Made by a program: the position numbers and the translations under genes. Shown here in pieces: positions 26,330 through 35,334 of a DNA stretch of 64,000 nt (the stretch's first letter is position 1; each line of letters begins with the position of its first letter). The DNA comes from CAWIVJ01 sp963839525. Its GTDB lineage: Bacteria; Cyanobacteriota; Vampirovibrionia; Gastranaerophilales; Gastranaerophilaceae. The stretch is from the NCBI GenBank assembly GCA_963839525.1, contig CAWIVJ010000005.1, positions 666,891 to 730,890 of the forward strand, written 5' to 3'. The notes beneath the pieces were generated by a model, which was given only the letters and a program-made list of their open reading frames with translations, searched no databases and had not been told where the DNA came from.

Positions 26330-27460
26330 TTAGTTTTCTGCTGACCGGTTTCTAAATCCATGATTTTTTGAGATATAACGGCCTATACTTTTAATTTTAT
26401 TGGAAATACATCCTCTGCATTTGTCAGGAGTATCATTTATACAAATTTTACCCGGATAGATTTCGTAAAATTTTCGATAATCACCCTGTGTGACGTTAGG
26501 CATAACAACATTTGCTCCGCTTTGAAGCGCAATAAGTCTTCCTTGCGGGTTTAGAGTTTCCATTGCAGTAGTAGCAGGAATATTTATATCAGGCAGTAAA
26601 AGTCTTGTAATCGCCATCACTTTCAGTGCCAATTCAAACGAACCACCCTTAAAATCTTTTAAAGGTGTGCTTTTATTAGGAATAAAAGGACCTATTCCAA
26701 TCATATCCGCATCAATTCTTTTGAAAAACAAAATATCCTCTGCTAAGGATTCCAATGTTTGCTCGGGAAGTCCCACCAGGCAACCAGTTCCAACTTCAAA
26801 CCCGAGTTTTCTTAAGTCTTCAAGACATTTTAAGCGATTTTCCCAGTCCATTTCAGGATCAAGTTTTTTATATAAATTTTTATCTGTTGTTTCAATTCTG
26901 ATTAGATATCTATCCGCACCAGCTTCTCTATAAGACTCGTATTCTTTAAAAGTTTTTTCACCAATACTTAGAGTAACTGCTAAGTCAAATTTTTTAATTT
27001 CTGAAATAATGTATTGCATTTTATCTGTTGTGTAATAAGGGTCTTCACCTGATTGAAGCACAACGGTTTTATACCCTAATTCACTGGCATGTTTTGCAAA
27101 ATCAAGGATTTGTTTTTCCGTTAATCTGTATCTGCTTATATTTTTATTATCATGTCGTAATCCGCAGTAAAGGCAATTCTGCTTACAGTAATTTGAGAAT
27201 TCAATAAGTCCGCGCAGATGAATTTCGTCACCGACATATTTTTTACGCACTCTGTCCGCAGCGGCAAATAATGGATTAAGTGAAGAGTGAAGGGTGAAGA
27301 GAGAAGAAGTTGAGGAGCTGGGAAGTTGAGAGGTGGCGTTTTTTTCACTTTTTGCATGCTGTTTGCTGTTTGCGTCCTTTTCTTCGCAGGCAAACAGTCT
27401 CACAATTTCATCTTTTGTAAGCTCATGCTTTTCTTCGGCTTTTTTAATTAATTCAATCAT
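26330..27460 (-). CDS. hydE: [FeFe]-hydrogenase maturase HydE-like radical SAM protein
   Basis: Radical SAM enzyme of the HydE/BioB group that helps build the H-cluster of [FeFe] hydrogenases. It has 376 aa. The 4Fe-4S motif is C92-x3-C96-x2-C99 (YCKQNCLYCGLR), preceded by GDEIHLRGLIEFSN, the HydE signature. Downstream are VVLQSGEDPYYTTDKM, SIGEKTFKEYESYREAGADR, GCLVGLPEQTLESLAEDI and MIGIGPFIPNKSTPL. A second Cys group lies near the C-terminus (CINDTPDKCRGC). About 34 residues (29-62, Ser/Thr/Lys-rich, ending SLFTLHSSLN) interrupt the conserved N-terminus and look like an inserted repeat. hydF, hydG and the hydrogenase are not in the window. Confidence 0.88.
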   Translation of the reverse strand: MIELIKKAEEKHELTKDEIVRLFACEEKDANSKQHAKSEKNATSQLPSSSTSSLFTLHSSLNPLFAAADRVRKKYVGDEIHLRGLIEFSNYCKQNCLYCGLRHDNKNISRYRLTEKQILDFAKHASELGYKTVVLQSGEDPYYTTDKMQYIISEIKKFDLAVTLSIGEKTFKEYESYREAGADRYLIRIETTDKNLYKKLDPEMDWENRLKCLEDLRKLGFEVGTGCLVGLPEQTLESLAEDILFFKRIDADMIGIGPFIPNKSTPLKDFKGGSFELALKVMAITRLLLPDINIPATTAMETLNPQGRLIALQSGANVVMPNVTQGDYRKFYEIYPGKICINDTPDKCRGCISNKIKSIGRYISKNHGFRNRSAEN

Positions 27461-27531
27461 GCTTAAATTTTAGCATATACAATCGGTTCAGTAAACTTAC
27501 TTTATATTGATATTATTGCGAGGAAATGGTT

Positions 27532-28098
27532 TTACATTTGTACTGTTCTAAAAATCGTATAATAACGATAATCTCCATAATATACAACAATAGATATAAA
27601 GTTATTATCTAAATCATTCACTTCCAGATAAGTTTCCACAGAAGGTTTTCTTTTAGCGCTTTTAATATGCTTTCCAATGAATTTGTAAAAACCTTCTTTT
27701 GTTTTTTGCCAAAAATTGAGTTTTGGTTTAGGTAAATGGGTTTTGTAAAAACCTTCTGGTACAAGTTCTTTTTTGTACACAGGAATTGTATATTTAACGA
27801 CACCATTGTCTTTAAAGAGCAAATATTCCTGTCCTTTATGATTTTTGGGAGTTAAATGATAATATCCCGGAACAATTGTAACAGTTTTAAAATAAAGAGG
27901 GGAGCAAAGTCTAAAAAGAGGGTATACAGAATAAGCTGCGTTTTTATTATCATAATATTGACCGGGGTCTATGCTGTGCATATAGGAAAAAGTAGGCACC
28001 TGCAAATTCATATAAATTTGCCTGTAATCCAACTCAGAGCCGAAAGATACATTTACGGTAAAAATCAATAAATATAATAATATTGCCAATTTTTTCAT
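27532..28098 (-). CDS. secreted hypothetical protein
   Basis: A 188-aa protein with a Sec signal peptide (MKKLAILLYLLIFTVNVSFG, cut before SELDY). The mature part is rich in Tyr, Phe and Lys and mainly beta-like (SPLYFKTVTIVPGYYHLTP, FISIVVYYGDYRYYTIF). No family is recognised. It is probably periplasmic or surface-exposed. It is transcribed on the minus strand ahead of hydE with a 71-bp gap and has a 13-bp perfect palindrome upstream. Confidence 0.6.
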   Translation of the reverse strand: MKKLAILLYLLIFTVNVSFGSELDYRQIYMNLQVPTFSYMHSIDPGQYYDNKNAAYSVYPLFRLCSPLYFKTVTIVPGYYHLTPKNHKGQEYLLFKDNGVVKYTIPVYKKELVPEGFYKTHLPKPKLNFWQKTKEGFYKFIGKHIKSAKRKPSVETYLEVNDLDNNFISIVVYYGDYRYYTIFRTVQM

Positions 28099-28131
28099 AC
28101 TAATATTTTAACAATATAAACCGAAAAAGCA

Positions 28132-28159
28132 ACCTTCTTTTTCTGTAGAAAAAGAAGGT
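28132..28159. repeat. perfect 13-bp palindrome
   Basis: ACCTTCTTTTTCT, then GT, then AGAAAAAGAAGGT: a perfect 13-bp inverted repeat with almost no loop, in the 151-bp gap between two minus-strand genes. It is followed on the minus strand by T-poor sequence, so it does not look like a classical terminator. It may be a REP-type element or an attenuator. Confidence 0.6.
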
Positions 28160-28249
28160 AAAAAGACTTTAGAAAAATTGATTTAATCGCTAAAGTAAAA
28201 CAATTTATCGTAAATAAGCAATTCCGTTTTATCTTTTACATTTTGCCTT

Positions 28250-30094
28250 TTAAACCTTAGTCGAAAGTGAAGGTGCAATTTGAATAAACTTTCTTACCAA
28301 ATCAGCATCCCATTGTATTCCTGCGCCCATTTTTAGAATTTCGCATGCTTTCTGAACACTTAATCCTTTTCTGTAAGGTCTGTCGCTGACCAATGCATGA
28401 TAAGCATCTGCAATAGAAACAATTCTTGCAGAGAAAGGAATTTCTTCGCCTTTTAATTGTTCCGGATACCCTGAGCCGTCCCAGTGTTCATGGTGATATT
28501 TTACAATAGGAATAAGGTCTCTTAATGTTTCATTAGGCATTAAAACTTTTTCAGCACCTATAACAGGATGTTGTTTCATAATATCCCACTCTTCTTCTGA
28601 AAGATGGGTCGGTTTTTTTAATACATTTTCAGGAATTCCTATTTTACCTACATCATGCAAGAGGGCTCCTAGGGTAATGCGTTCAACCTCAGTTTCAGGA
28701 AGATTTAATGCTCTTGCAAGAGCTTCTGCATACCTTGAAACAGAGGAAGAATGTCCCTTTGTGTAAGTATCTTTAGCATCAATTGCGCTTGCCAGAGATG
28801 TTACCATTTCAATCAGATGATTTTGTGAAATTATTTGTTCGTTATTAAATTTGTTAACCAATTCTTCTTCATAATTAATGCCTATTTGTGAATGACGTTT
28901 TGTCAAAACTTCTGCAAAAGAATTAAGAGCCATGTCATCCCAGAAGTTAAAATCCATAGAGCTTATAATTGTTGACATGCCGTCTTTATAACCTCTTGAT
29001 TGAGAGATATACATTGCCTGTTCTGCTAAAATTAGCAGCTTTTCTTGATCTTTAGTACATTTAGGGAATGTTGCTACACCAACAGAAACTTTTACAGGTC
29101 CTACATCATCAACAAAACAGCAAGATAAGCTATAAGTAAGGTATTCTGCAATATATTTTGCTTCACCTGTATCTGTACTAGGCAGAATTATTGCTATTTC
29201 GTCTCCTCCATACCTTCCTGCTGAATCAGAAGTTCTGATATTTTGTTTAACTTTTTCTGCAACAAGCTTTATAATCTCATCACCTTTTGCATGACCTAGT
29301 TCTCTATTGATTTTAGAAATGTTATTTATGTCCATCATTATGATTGACAAAGAAGCATTTTCGACTTTTGATTTATTAAGCTCGTTTGAAAGAATTTCTT
29401 GGAATCCTCTATGGTTGCTCAATAATGTCAATGAATCTATGTTTGTATTTTCGTTGACTTTTTCAATCAATTGAAAATTATTCATAAACAAGGCAAAATA
29501 ACCAGACAATAGAGAGAATAACTCCAAATTGTTTTTTACATTATTATCCCCGACAATCATCACTCCTATACAATTACTTACCGATATCAACGGTATAATT
29601 GCTACATTTGAATTTTGTAAATAGGGTATATTTAAGAATTTTGAGTCTCTTTTAATAATTGAACATTTATTTTTATAACAATCTATGACAGGGTTTTCTG
29701 TTTCGGAAAAAAAAATTCGTGAAGAGTAAGTTCCGCCTATTTTATCCATTAATTTTAGATTTATATAATTAGACTGAGAGTTGCAACTCCCAAATGCAGT
29801 GAAAAAACAATTTAATTTATTTACTAAAATACTATGAATCGAATAAAAAAAATCGTTTATATTTATTTTACTTTTTAAATTCTCATTTAAAGATTGTATT
29901 AAGTCGGGATAATCAATTGTAGAAATAATTTTACTAGGATTATAATTACATGCATTATAAGTTTTGTTTACAATAGTTCTATTGTTCAAAGAATTAATGC
30001 GGGCAATAATCCCATTATTATTTATGGGACTGGTATTTAAAGTTTTATCATGCAAAACTTCTTTTTTTTCGGCTAATTCCTTGTTTTCGTTCAA
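28250..30094 (-). CDS. GGDEF / HD-GYP cyclic-di-GMP enzyme with N-terminal GAF-like region
   Basis: A 614-aa cytoplasmic signalling protein with both c-di-GMP activities. Residues ~75-215 look like a GAF-type sensor, and there is no membrane segment. A GGDEF domain follows (DSLTLLSNHRGFQEILSNEL, then RYGGDEIAIILPSTD). The site reads GGDEI, and the catalytic carboxylates are kept. A spacer of about 60 residues leads to a complete HD-GYP domain (GALLHDVGKIGIPENVL, KYHHEHWDGSGYPEQLKG, RIVSIADAYHALVSDRPYRK), which degrades c-di-GMP. Both sites look active, so the net output probably depends on the sensor. It has its own upstream region of 170 bp. Confidence 0.92.
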   Translation of the reverse strand: MNENKELAEKKEVLHDKTLNTSPINNNGIIARINSLNNRTIVNKTYNACNYNPSKIISTIDYPDLIQSLNENLKSKININDFFYSIHSILVNKLNCFFTAFGSCNSQSNYINLKLMDKIGGTYSSRIFFSETENPVIDCYKNKCSIIKRDSKFLNIPYLQNSNVAIIPLISVSNCIGVMIVGDNNVKNNLELFSLLSGYFALFMNNFQLIEKVNENTNIDSLTLLSNHRGFQEILSNELNKSKVENASLSIIMMDINNISKINRELGHAKGDEIIKLVAEKVKQNIRTSDSAGRYGGDEIAIILPSTDTGEAKYIAEYLTYSLSCCFVDDVGPVKVSVGVATFPKCTKDQEKLLILAEQAMYISQSRGYKDGMSTIISSMDFNFWDDMALNSFAEVLTKRHSQIGINYEEELVNKFNNEQIISQNHLIEMVTSLASAIDAKDTYTKGHSSSVSRYAEALARALNLPETEVERITLGALLHDVGKIGIPENVLKKPTHLSEEEWDIMKQHPVIGAEKVLMPNETLRDLIPIVKYHHEHWDGSGYPEQLKGEEIPFSARIVSIADAYHALVSDRPYRKGLSVQKACEILKMGAGIQWDADLVRKFIQIAPSLSTKV

Positions 30095-30264
30095 TTTTCC
30101 ACTACCCTATCAAAATTCTTGTATTTATTATAAAACATGAAATAGAAAAATTTTGCTAATTTCCTTAAAAATTTAACATTTTCTTAACTAATATTAACTT
30201 TAATTAACTTTCTTTACAATACATTGAGAAATGTAATAATTAGCATGAAGATTTGAACATAATT

Positions 30265-31254
30265 TTAATTATTTTTATAGAAAACAGTTTCATTTTTTTC
30301 AACGGCGATAATGTTAAAATCCCTGTCCCAGTAAACACACCCGTTGAGCTTTATATTATGATATTGATACAGATTGTTACTTGCCATTTTTGCATATTTT
30401 TCAAAATCATTGGGATTATTAAGGGATAATTTTTGGATTATTTCGTCTAAAATAGCAGTGCTTCCTGCTAAAGTTCCTTCAGTTGATGTAGCCTTTTCTC
30501 CATTATAAAAAACTTTTTGACCTGCAAATACCATTTCTTTTAAATTACTTCCGGCAATAGGTAAAGAGTCAGAAACTAAAATAATTTTATCTTTTGGTTT
30601 AGTTTTAAAAATCAGTTCTAAAATATCATTATTCAAATGAATTCCGTCAGCTATGATTTCTGTAAAAATTCCATCATTAATTAAAGCACTTAAAGCAGTA
30701 GATTTTTGTTTATGAGAAATGCCCGACATTGCGTTAAACAAATGAGTTACACCCGAACAATCTTTTAAATCACCGCCGACACAATGTCCTGCCTGAATTT
30801 TTATTCCTTTTGAATTCAAATACTTTATCAAAGCTCTTTTTTTATCTAACTCTGGGGCTATTGTAATTATTTTTATAAAATCATCTTCAATTAATTTATA
30901 ATTTTCAATTGTGGGCTTTAAGAAAAACTTTTCATCATGAATTCCTTTTTTTTCGGGATTAATAAAAATTCCTTCAATATGAATTCCCAGAATTTCTGCC
31001 ATGTCATTTGTTTGAAGCTTAATTTGCTGTTCTCTGGCCATTTTTATCCGGGCGATTTGACGTTTAATATTTTCTAAATTATCTGTAACCAAAGTAGGAT
31101 AAAAACCGCCAATCCCATGGTATAAAAGCTTTTTTGCCAGTGATAAAATATCTTCTGTTTCACAAGTGCTGAAGTCTACACCAAAACAGCCGTGAAAATG
31201 TTGTTCTATAAGTAAATTTGATTTATAAAAACTCTTATTGTTTAATTCGTTCAT
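30265..31254 (-). CDS. nagA: N-acetylglucosamine-6-phosphate deacetylase-like protein
   Basis: Amidohydrolase that removes acetate from GlcNAc-6-phosphate during aminosugar or cell-wall recycling. It has 329 aa against ~380 in typical NagA. It begins near the metal-binding HFHGCFGVDFS and lacks most of the N-terminal beta-sandwich. Conserved parts follow: GFYPTLVTDN, GIHIEGIFINPEKKGIH, IKIQAGHCVGG, GVTHLFNAMSG, TEIIADGIHLNN, ILVSDSLPIAGS with the catalytic Asp, and TLAGSTAIL. HIEGPF is HIEGIF here and GAH is GIH, so it is a divergent member. The start has no strong ribosome site. Function is likely but not certain. Confidence 0.82.
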   Translation of the reverse strand: MNELNNKSFYKSNLLIEQHFHGCFGVDFSTCETEDILSLAKKLLYHGIGGFYPTLVTDNLENIKRQIARIKMAREQQIKLQTNDMAEILGIHIEGIFINPEKKGIHDEKFFLKPTIENYKLIEDDFIKIITIAPELDKKRALIKYLNSKGIKIQAGHCVGGDLKDCSGVTHLFNAMSGISHKQKSTALSALINDGIFTEIIADGIHLNNDILELIFKTKPKDKIILVSDSLPIAGSNLKEMVFAGQKVFYNGEKATSTEGTLAGSTAILDEIIQKLSLNNPNDFEKYAKMASNNLYQYHNIKLNGCVYWDRDFNIIAVEKNETVFYKNN

Positions 31255-31359
31255 TTTTTTACCTTTTTAGTACAAAAAGTATGAATACATCATATCAGAA
31301 ATTCAAAAATTTTTCTTAATAATTTAGTACTTTATTTAAACGGTTTAAAAATTTTTCTA

Positions 31360-31387
31360 TTGATTAATTTTATTTTATACATATAAT
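31360..31387 (+). promoter_or_regulatory. promoter of the pyrophosphatase gene
   Basis: TTGATT (31360-31365), 16 bp, then TATAAT (31382-31387), 45 nt before the ATG with an AAAGGAGAG ribosome site between. This is a good sigma-70-type match. Confidence 0.6.
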
Positions 31388-31431
31388 TATTTGTGTAAAA
31401 TAAATTGTTTTATATTTAAAGGAGAGTAGTT

Positions 31432-33849
31432 ATGGAAAAAAGATTTACTCGTAAAACAATGTTCATTGCTTTATTGTCATTGTTTTGCGCGGCTTCGCCT
31501 GTTTTTGCAAGTGAAGCATCATTGGTCGTTCCTAACATTCAAGCTGCTAACCCTACCTATTTTAACATTTTGTTGATAGGCATAGGCGTTTCTGTTGTTG
31601 GCTTGATTTTTGGGTTTATTGAATTTTTAAAAGTTAAAGGTATTAAAGCTCACGCTTGTATGACGGATGTTGGTGAGACTATTTTTGAAACCTGTAAAAC
31701 TTATCTTATTCAGCAAGGTAAGTTTCTTATCGCACTTGAGGCATTAATTGCTTTGTGTATTGCATTTTATTTTGGTTTCTTACAGCATATGAGCTTACAT
31801 GAAGTCGCTACTATTTTAGGATGGTCCGTTATTGGTATTTTAGGTTCTTATTCTGTTGCCTGGTTTGGCATAAGAATGAATACTCTTGCGAATTCAAGAA
31901 CAGCATTTACAGCATTAAGAGGTAATCCTCTTAAAATTCTAAGTATACCGTTAAAAGCTGGTATGAGTATCGGTGTTTGCCTTGTAAGTGTTGAGCTTAT
32001 AATGATGTTAATTATATTATTGTTTGTTCCGGGTCATTTGGCAGGAGCATGTTTCATCGGTTTTGCTATCGGTGAATCTTTAGGTGCATCTGCTCTTCGT
32101 GTGGCAGGGGGTATTTTTACAAAAATAGCTGATATTGGTTCTGATTTAATGAAAATCCAATTCGGAATTAAAGAAGATGATCCTAGAAATCCCGGCGTAA
32201 TTGCAGATTGTACCGGAGATAATGCAGGTGACTCCGTAGGGCCTACAGCTGACGGGTTTGAAACTTATGGTGTAACAGGTGTTGCTCTGATTAGTTTCAT
32301 TCTTTTAGGCGTATTTAAAGATTATCAGGTTCCTTTATTAACCTGGATTTTTACAATGAGATTCTTGATGATTGTAACGTCAGTTGTTGCATACTGGTGT
32401 AATACTTGGTTTGACAGAGTTATTGTAAGAACTAAAAAGTTTGATTTTGAAGATCCTTTGACAAACCTTGTTTGGACAACTTCAATTTTATCAATTATTA
32501 TGACATTTAGTGTAAGCAAATGGTTACTTGCTCCTTTAGGCGGAAACTTATGGTTGATATTATCAATAATAATTTCTTGCGGTACGTTAGGTGCTGCATT
32601 GATTCCAGAATTTACTAAAATATTTACAAGTACGAGAGCAAAACATACTCAAGAAGTTGTAAGAGCTTCACGTGAAGGCGGAGCTTCTTTAACAATTCTT
32701 TCAGGACTTGTTTCAGGTAACTTCTCAGCGTTTTGGATTGGAATGGTCATTGTATTTTTAATGGGAATGGCATATCTTGCAAGTACTTATATTCCTTCAA
32801 TTACAATGATTTATCCATCTGTATTCGCATTTGGACTTGTAGCTTTTGGTTTCTTAGGAATGGGACCTGTTACAATTGCTGTTGACAGTTATGGACCTGT
32901 TACAGATAACGCTCAATCCGTTTATGAGCTGTCTTTAATCGAAGAAATTCCTAACGTTAAAGAAGAAATTGAAAAAGACTACGGGTTTACTCCGGACTTT
33001 GAAAATGCTAAACATTATTTGGAAGAAAATGATGGTGCAGGAAACACATTCAAAGCTACTTCAAAACCGGTTCTTATCGGTACTGCGGTAGTAGGTGCTA
33101 CTACTATGATTTTCTCTCTAATTTTAGTTATCAAAGAAACATTGGGTATTTCACCTGAAATGATATTAAATATCTTAAATCCTTATACTATTTTAGGTTT
33201 TATCACAGGCGGAGCCGTTATTTTTTGGTTCTCAGGCGCATCTATGCAAGCTGTTACAACGGGCGCATATTCTGCGGTTGAATTTATAAGAAAACATATT
33301 AAATTAGATGACGAAAGTACTAGAAAAGCTAATGTTGCTAATTCAAAAGAGGTTGTTAAAATATGTACTCAATATGCTCAAAAAGGGATGATTAACATAT
33401 TTATAGCATTGTTCTCTTTTGCATTGGCTTTAGCTTTTTTATCAGCACCGTTTCATGGAAATAATGCCCCTGTATCATTCTTTGTAAGTTATTTGATTGC
33501 AATTGCAATCTTTGGCTTATTTCAAGCGGTATTTATGGCTAATGCCGGCGGATGCTGGGATAACGCTAAGAAAATAGTTGAGGTAGACTTAAAAGAAAAA
33601 GGAACACCTTTACACGATGCTACTGTAATAGGCGATACCGTAGGTGACCCTTTCAAAGATACTTCATCAGTTGCAATGAATCCGATTATCAAATTCACAA
33701 CTTTGTTTGGGCTTTTGGCAATGGAAATTGCAATTACACCTGCATTTAATAAGTATGCACATATTGCAGGTGTGGTATTCTTCCTTATCGCAATTATATT
33801 CGTAATTCGTTCATTCTATGCAATGAGAATACCTGCAAAGGACGAATAA
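31432..33849 (+). CDS. hppA: membrane-bound proton-translocating pyrophosphatase
   Basis: Couples PPi hydrolysis to ion pumping across the inner membrane, 805 aa with about 16 membrane helices. A signal-like segment (MFIALLSLFCAASPVFAS) precedes the first helix, which is unusual. The catalytic loops include DIGSDLMKIQFGIKEDDPRN, ADCTGDNAGDSVGPTADGFE, and the C-terminal AGGCWDNAKKIVEVD and GDTVGDPFKDTSS. The residue that sets potassium dependence is in AGNTFKATSK, where the Lys is as in K+-independent H+-pumping enzymes (K+-dependent ones have Ala). So a K+-independent H+ pump is inferred. It stands alone between its own promoter and a strong terminator. Confidence 0.94.
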   Translation: MEKRFTRKTMFIALLSLFCAASPVFASEASLVVPNIQAANPTYFNILLIGIGVSVVGLIFGFIEFLKVKGIKAHACMTDVGETIFETCKTYLIQQGKFLIALEALIALCIAFYFGFLQHMSLHEVATILGWSVIGILGSYSVAWFGIRMNTLANSRTAFTALRGNPLKILSIPLKAGMSIGVCLVSVELIMMLIILLFVPGHLAGACFIGFAIGESLGASALRVAGGIFTKIADIGSDLMKIQFGIKEDDPRNPGVIADCTGDNAGDSVGPTADGFETYGVTGVALISFILLGVFKDYQVPLLTWIFTMRFLMIVTSVVAYWCNTWFDRVIVRTKKFDFEDPLTNLVWTTSILSIIMTFSVSKWLLAPLGGNLWLILSIIISCGTLGAALIPEFTKIFTSTRAKHTQEVVRASREGGASLTILSGLVSGNFSAFWIGMVIVFLMGMAYLASTYIPSITMIYPSVFAFGLVAFGFLGMGPVTIAVDSYGPVTDNAQSVYELSLIEEIPNVKEEIEKDYGFTPDFENAKHYLEENDGAGNTFKATSKPVLIGTAVVGATTMIFSLILVIKETLGISPEMILNILNPYTILGFITGGAVIFWFSGASMQAVTTGAYSAVEFIRKHIKLDDESTRKANVANSKEVVKICTQYAQKGMINIFIALFSFALALAFLSAPFHGNNAPVSFFVSYLIAIAIFGLFQAVFMANAGGCWDNAKKIVEVDLKEKGTPLHDATVIGDTVGDPFKDTSSVAMNPIIKFTTLFGLLAMEIAITPAFNKYAHIAGVVFFLIAIIFVIRSFYAMRIPAKDE

Positions 33850-33867
33850 AGGATAAATTTTTTGAAA

Positions 33868-33916
33868 AAAACCAAAGAACCGGATTTGAAATTTTCAAAT
33901 CCGGTTCTTTGGTTTT
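33868..33916. terminator. bidirectional terminator after the pyrophosphatase gene
   Basis: A perfect 24-bp inverted repeat centred at 33892 (AACCAAAGAACCGGATTTGA on the left arm) flanked by A runs on the left and T runs on the right. It lies between convergent hppA and the aldehyde dehydrogenase gene and can end both transcripts. Confidence 0.9.
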
Positions 33917-33928
33917 AAAAGGTTAATT

Positions 33929-35299
33929 TTAGTCGTTTTTAAATTTTTTAAAGAAACAATATAAATTGCGAGTCAGGATATTTATTCCTTTTATATCAAA
34001 TAAAAAGGTATTTTTAAAAATACCTTTTTGATTGCTAAGAGCATCAAAACCATATTTCCCATGGTATTTGCCAATCCCACTGTTACCTACTCCACCAAAA
34101 GGCAACTCATCAGATGTAAAGTGCATTAAGGTATCATTTATACTCATTCCGCCTGCAGATGTCTTTAACATAATATTATTATAGAACCTTTTGTTTCGTG
34201 AAAAAACGTATAAAGCAAGCGGTTTAGGTTTAGAATTAATGAAGGTTATTACTTCTTCAATTTTGTCATATTCCATAATCGGTAAAATTGGACCGAAAAT
34301 TTCTTCTTGCATTATTTTAAAATCAGGTGAAACATCTTCTATTAATGTTGGCTCTATATAAAGATTATCTCTGTCAATTTTGCCTCCGTGAGTTATTTTA
34401 CCTTCATTTAAATATTGCATTAGTCTATCAAACTGTTTTTCGTTTATAATCCTTGAGTAAAAAGGACTTTCTTGAGGATTTTCTCCATAAAACGATTTAA
34501 TTGATTTTTTTAATTCTTGTACAAATCTGTCCTTAATTTTTCTTTCTACAAATACATAATCAGGAGCAATGCAAGTTTGTCCGTTATTAAATGTTTTTCC
34601 TAAAATTATTCTATCGGCAGTTTTTTTAAAATCTATATTTTTGTCAACTATACAAGGGCTCTTTCCTCCAAGCTCCAATAATACAGGAGTTAAATTTTTT
34701 GCTGCAGCTTCGTATACGATTTTTCCTACTGTAGTACTTCCTGTAAAAAATATGTGATCGAATTTTTCATTAAGTAACATCTGAGTTTCTTCAATCCCTC
34801 CTTCAATAACTTTAATATATTCCGGTGCAAACGTTTCTCTTATAATATTATTTATAATTTCAGATGAATAAGAGGATATTTCAGAAGGTTTTAGAATAGC
34901 ACAGTTTCCGGCAGCTATAACACTGATAAGCGGTTCTATAGACAACAAAAATGGATAATTCCAAGGAGAAATAATTAAAACATTCCCGAGAGGTTCAGGA
35001 TATATTAAACCGACAGAGGAAAAATCTGATTTTACTTTTTGAGGTTTTACCCATTTTTTTATATTTTTTATATGATAATGAATATTTTTTTCTACAGGTA
35101 AAATATCTCCGACAAAAGAATCAAATTCACTTCTCCCTAAATCTTTTTCTAATGCTTCAGCTATTTTAGATTCATTTTTCTTTATTGCCGATAAAAGTTT
35201 TTTCAGTTGACGAATCCGAAAATTAACATTTTTTGTATGTCCTTCATTAAAAAATTGTCTTTGAGAATTAATAACATTTAAGATTTCTTGTCTGTCCAT
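33929..35299 (-). CDS. aldehyde dehydrogenase (class 3 type)
   Basis: NAD(P)-dependent oxidation of aldehydes, 456 aa, close to the class 3/YwdH-like group of short ALDHs. Catalytic residues are Asn114 (ISPWNYPF), Glu209 (LLELGGKSP) and Cys243 (NNGQTCIAPDYV), with FFTGSTTVGK in the cofactor site and EEIFGPILPI. The C-terminus (LNILTRNLYCF-like, hydrophobic plus Lys/Phe) may attach to membrane, as in fatty-aldehyde dehydrogenases. The physiological aldehyde is unknown. It is followed upstream by thiG on the same strand with a 35-bp gap. Confidence 0.9.
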   Translation of the reverse strand: MDRQEILNVINSQRQFFNEGHTKNVNFRIRQLKKLLSAIKKNESKIAEALEKDLGRSEFDSFVGDILPVEKNIHYHIKNIKKWVKPQKVKSDFSSVGLIYPEPLGNVLIISPWNYPFLLSIEPLISVIAAGNCAILKPSEISSYSSEIINNIIRETFAPEYIKVIEGGIEETQMLLNEKFDHIFFTGSTTVGKIVYEAAAKNLTPVLLELGGKSPCIVDKNIDFKKTADRIILGKTFNNGQTCIAPDYVFVERKIKDRFVQELKKSIKSFYGENPQESPFYSRIINEKQFDRLMQYLNEGKITHGGKIDRDNLYIEPTLIEDVSPDFKIMQEEIFGPILPIMEYDKIEEVITFINSKPKPLALYVFSRNKRFYNNIMLKTSAGGMSINDTLMHFTSDELPFGGVGNSGIGKYHGKYGFDALSNQKGIFKNTFLFDIKGINILTRNLYCFFKKFKND

Positions 35300-35334
35300 T
35301 AATTATGCCTCCTTTAATCAGTAAATTCCTTTTT

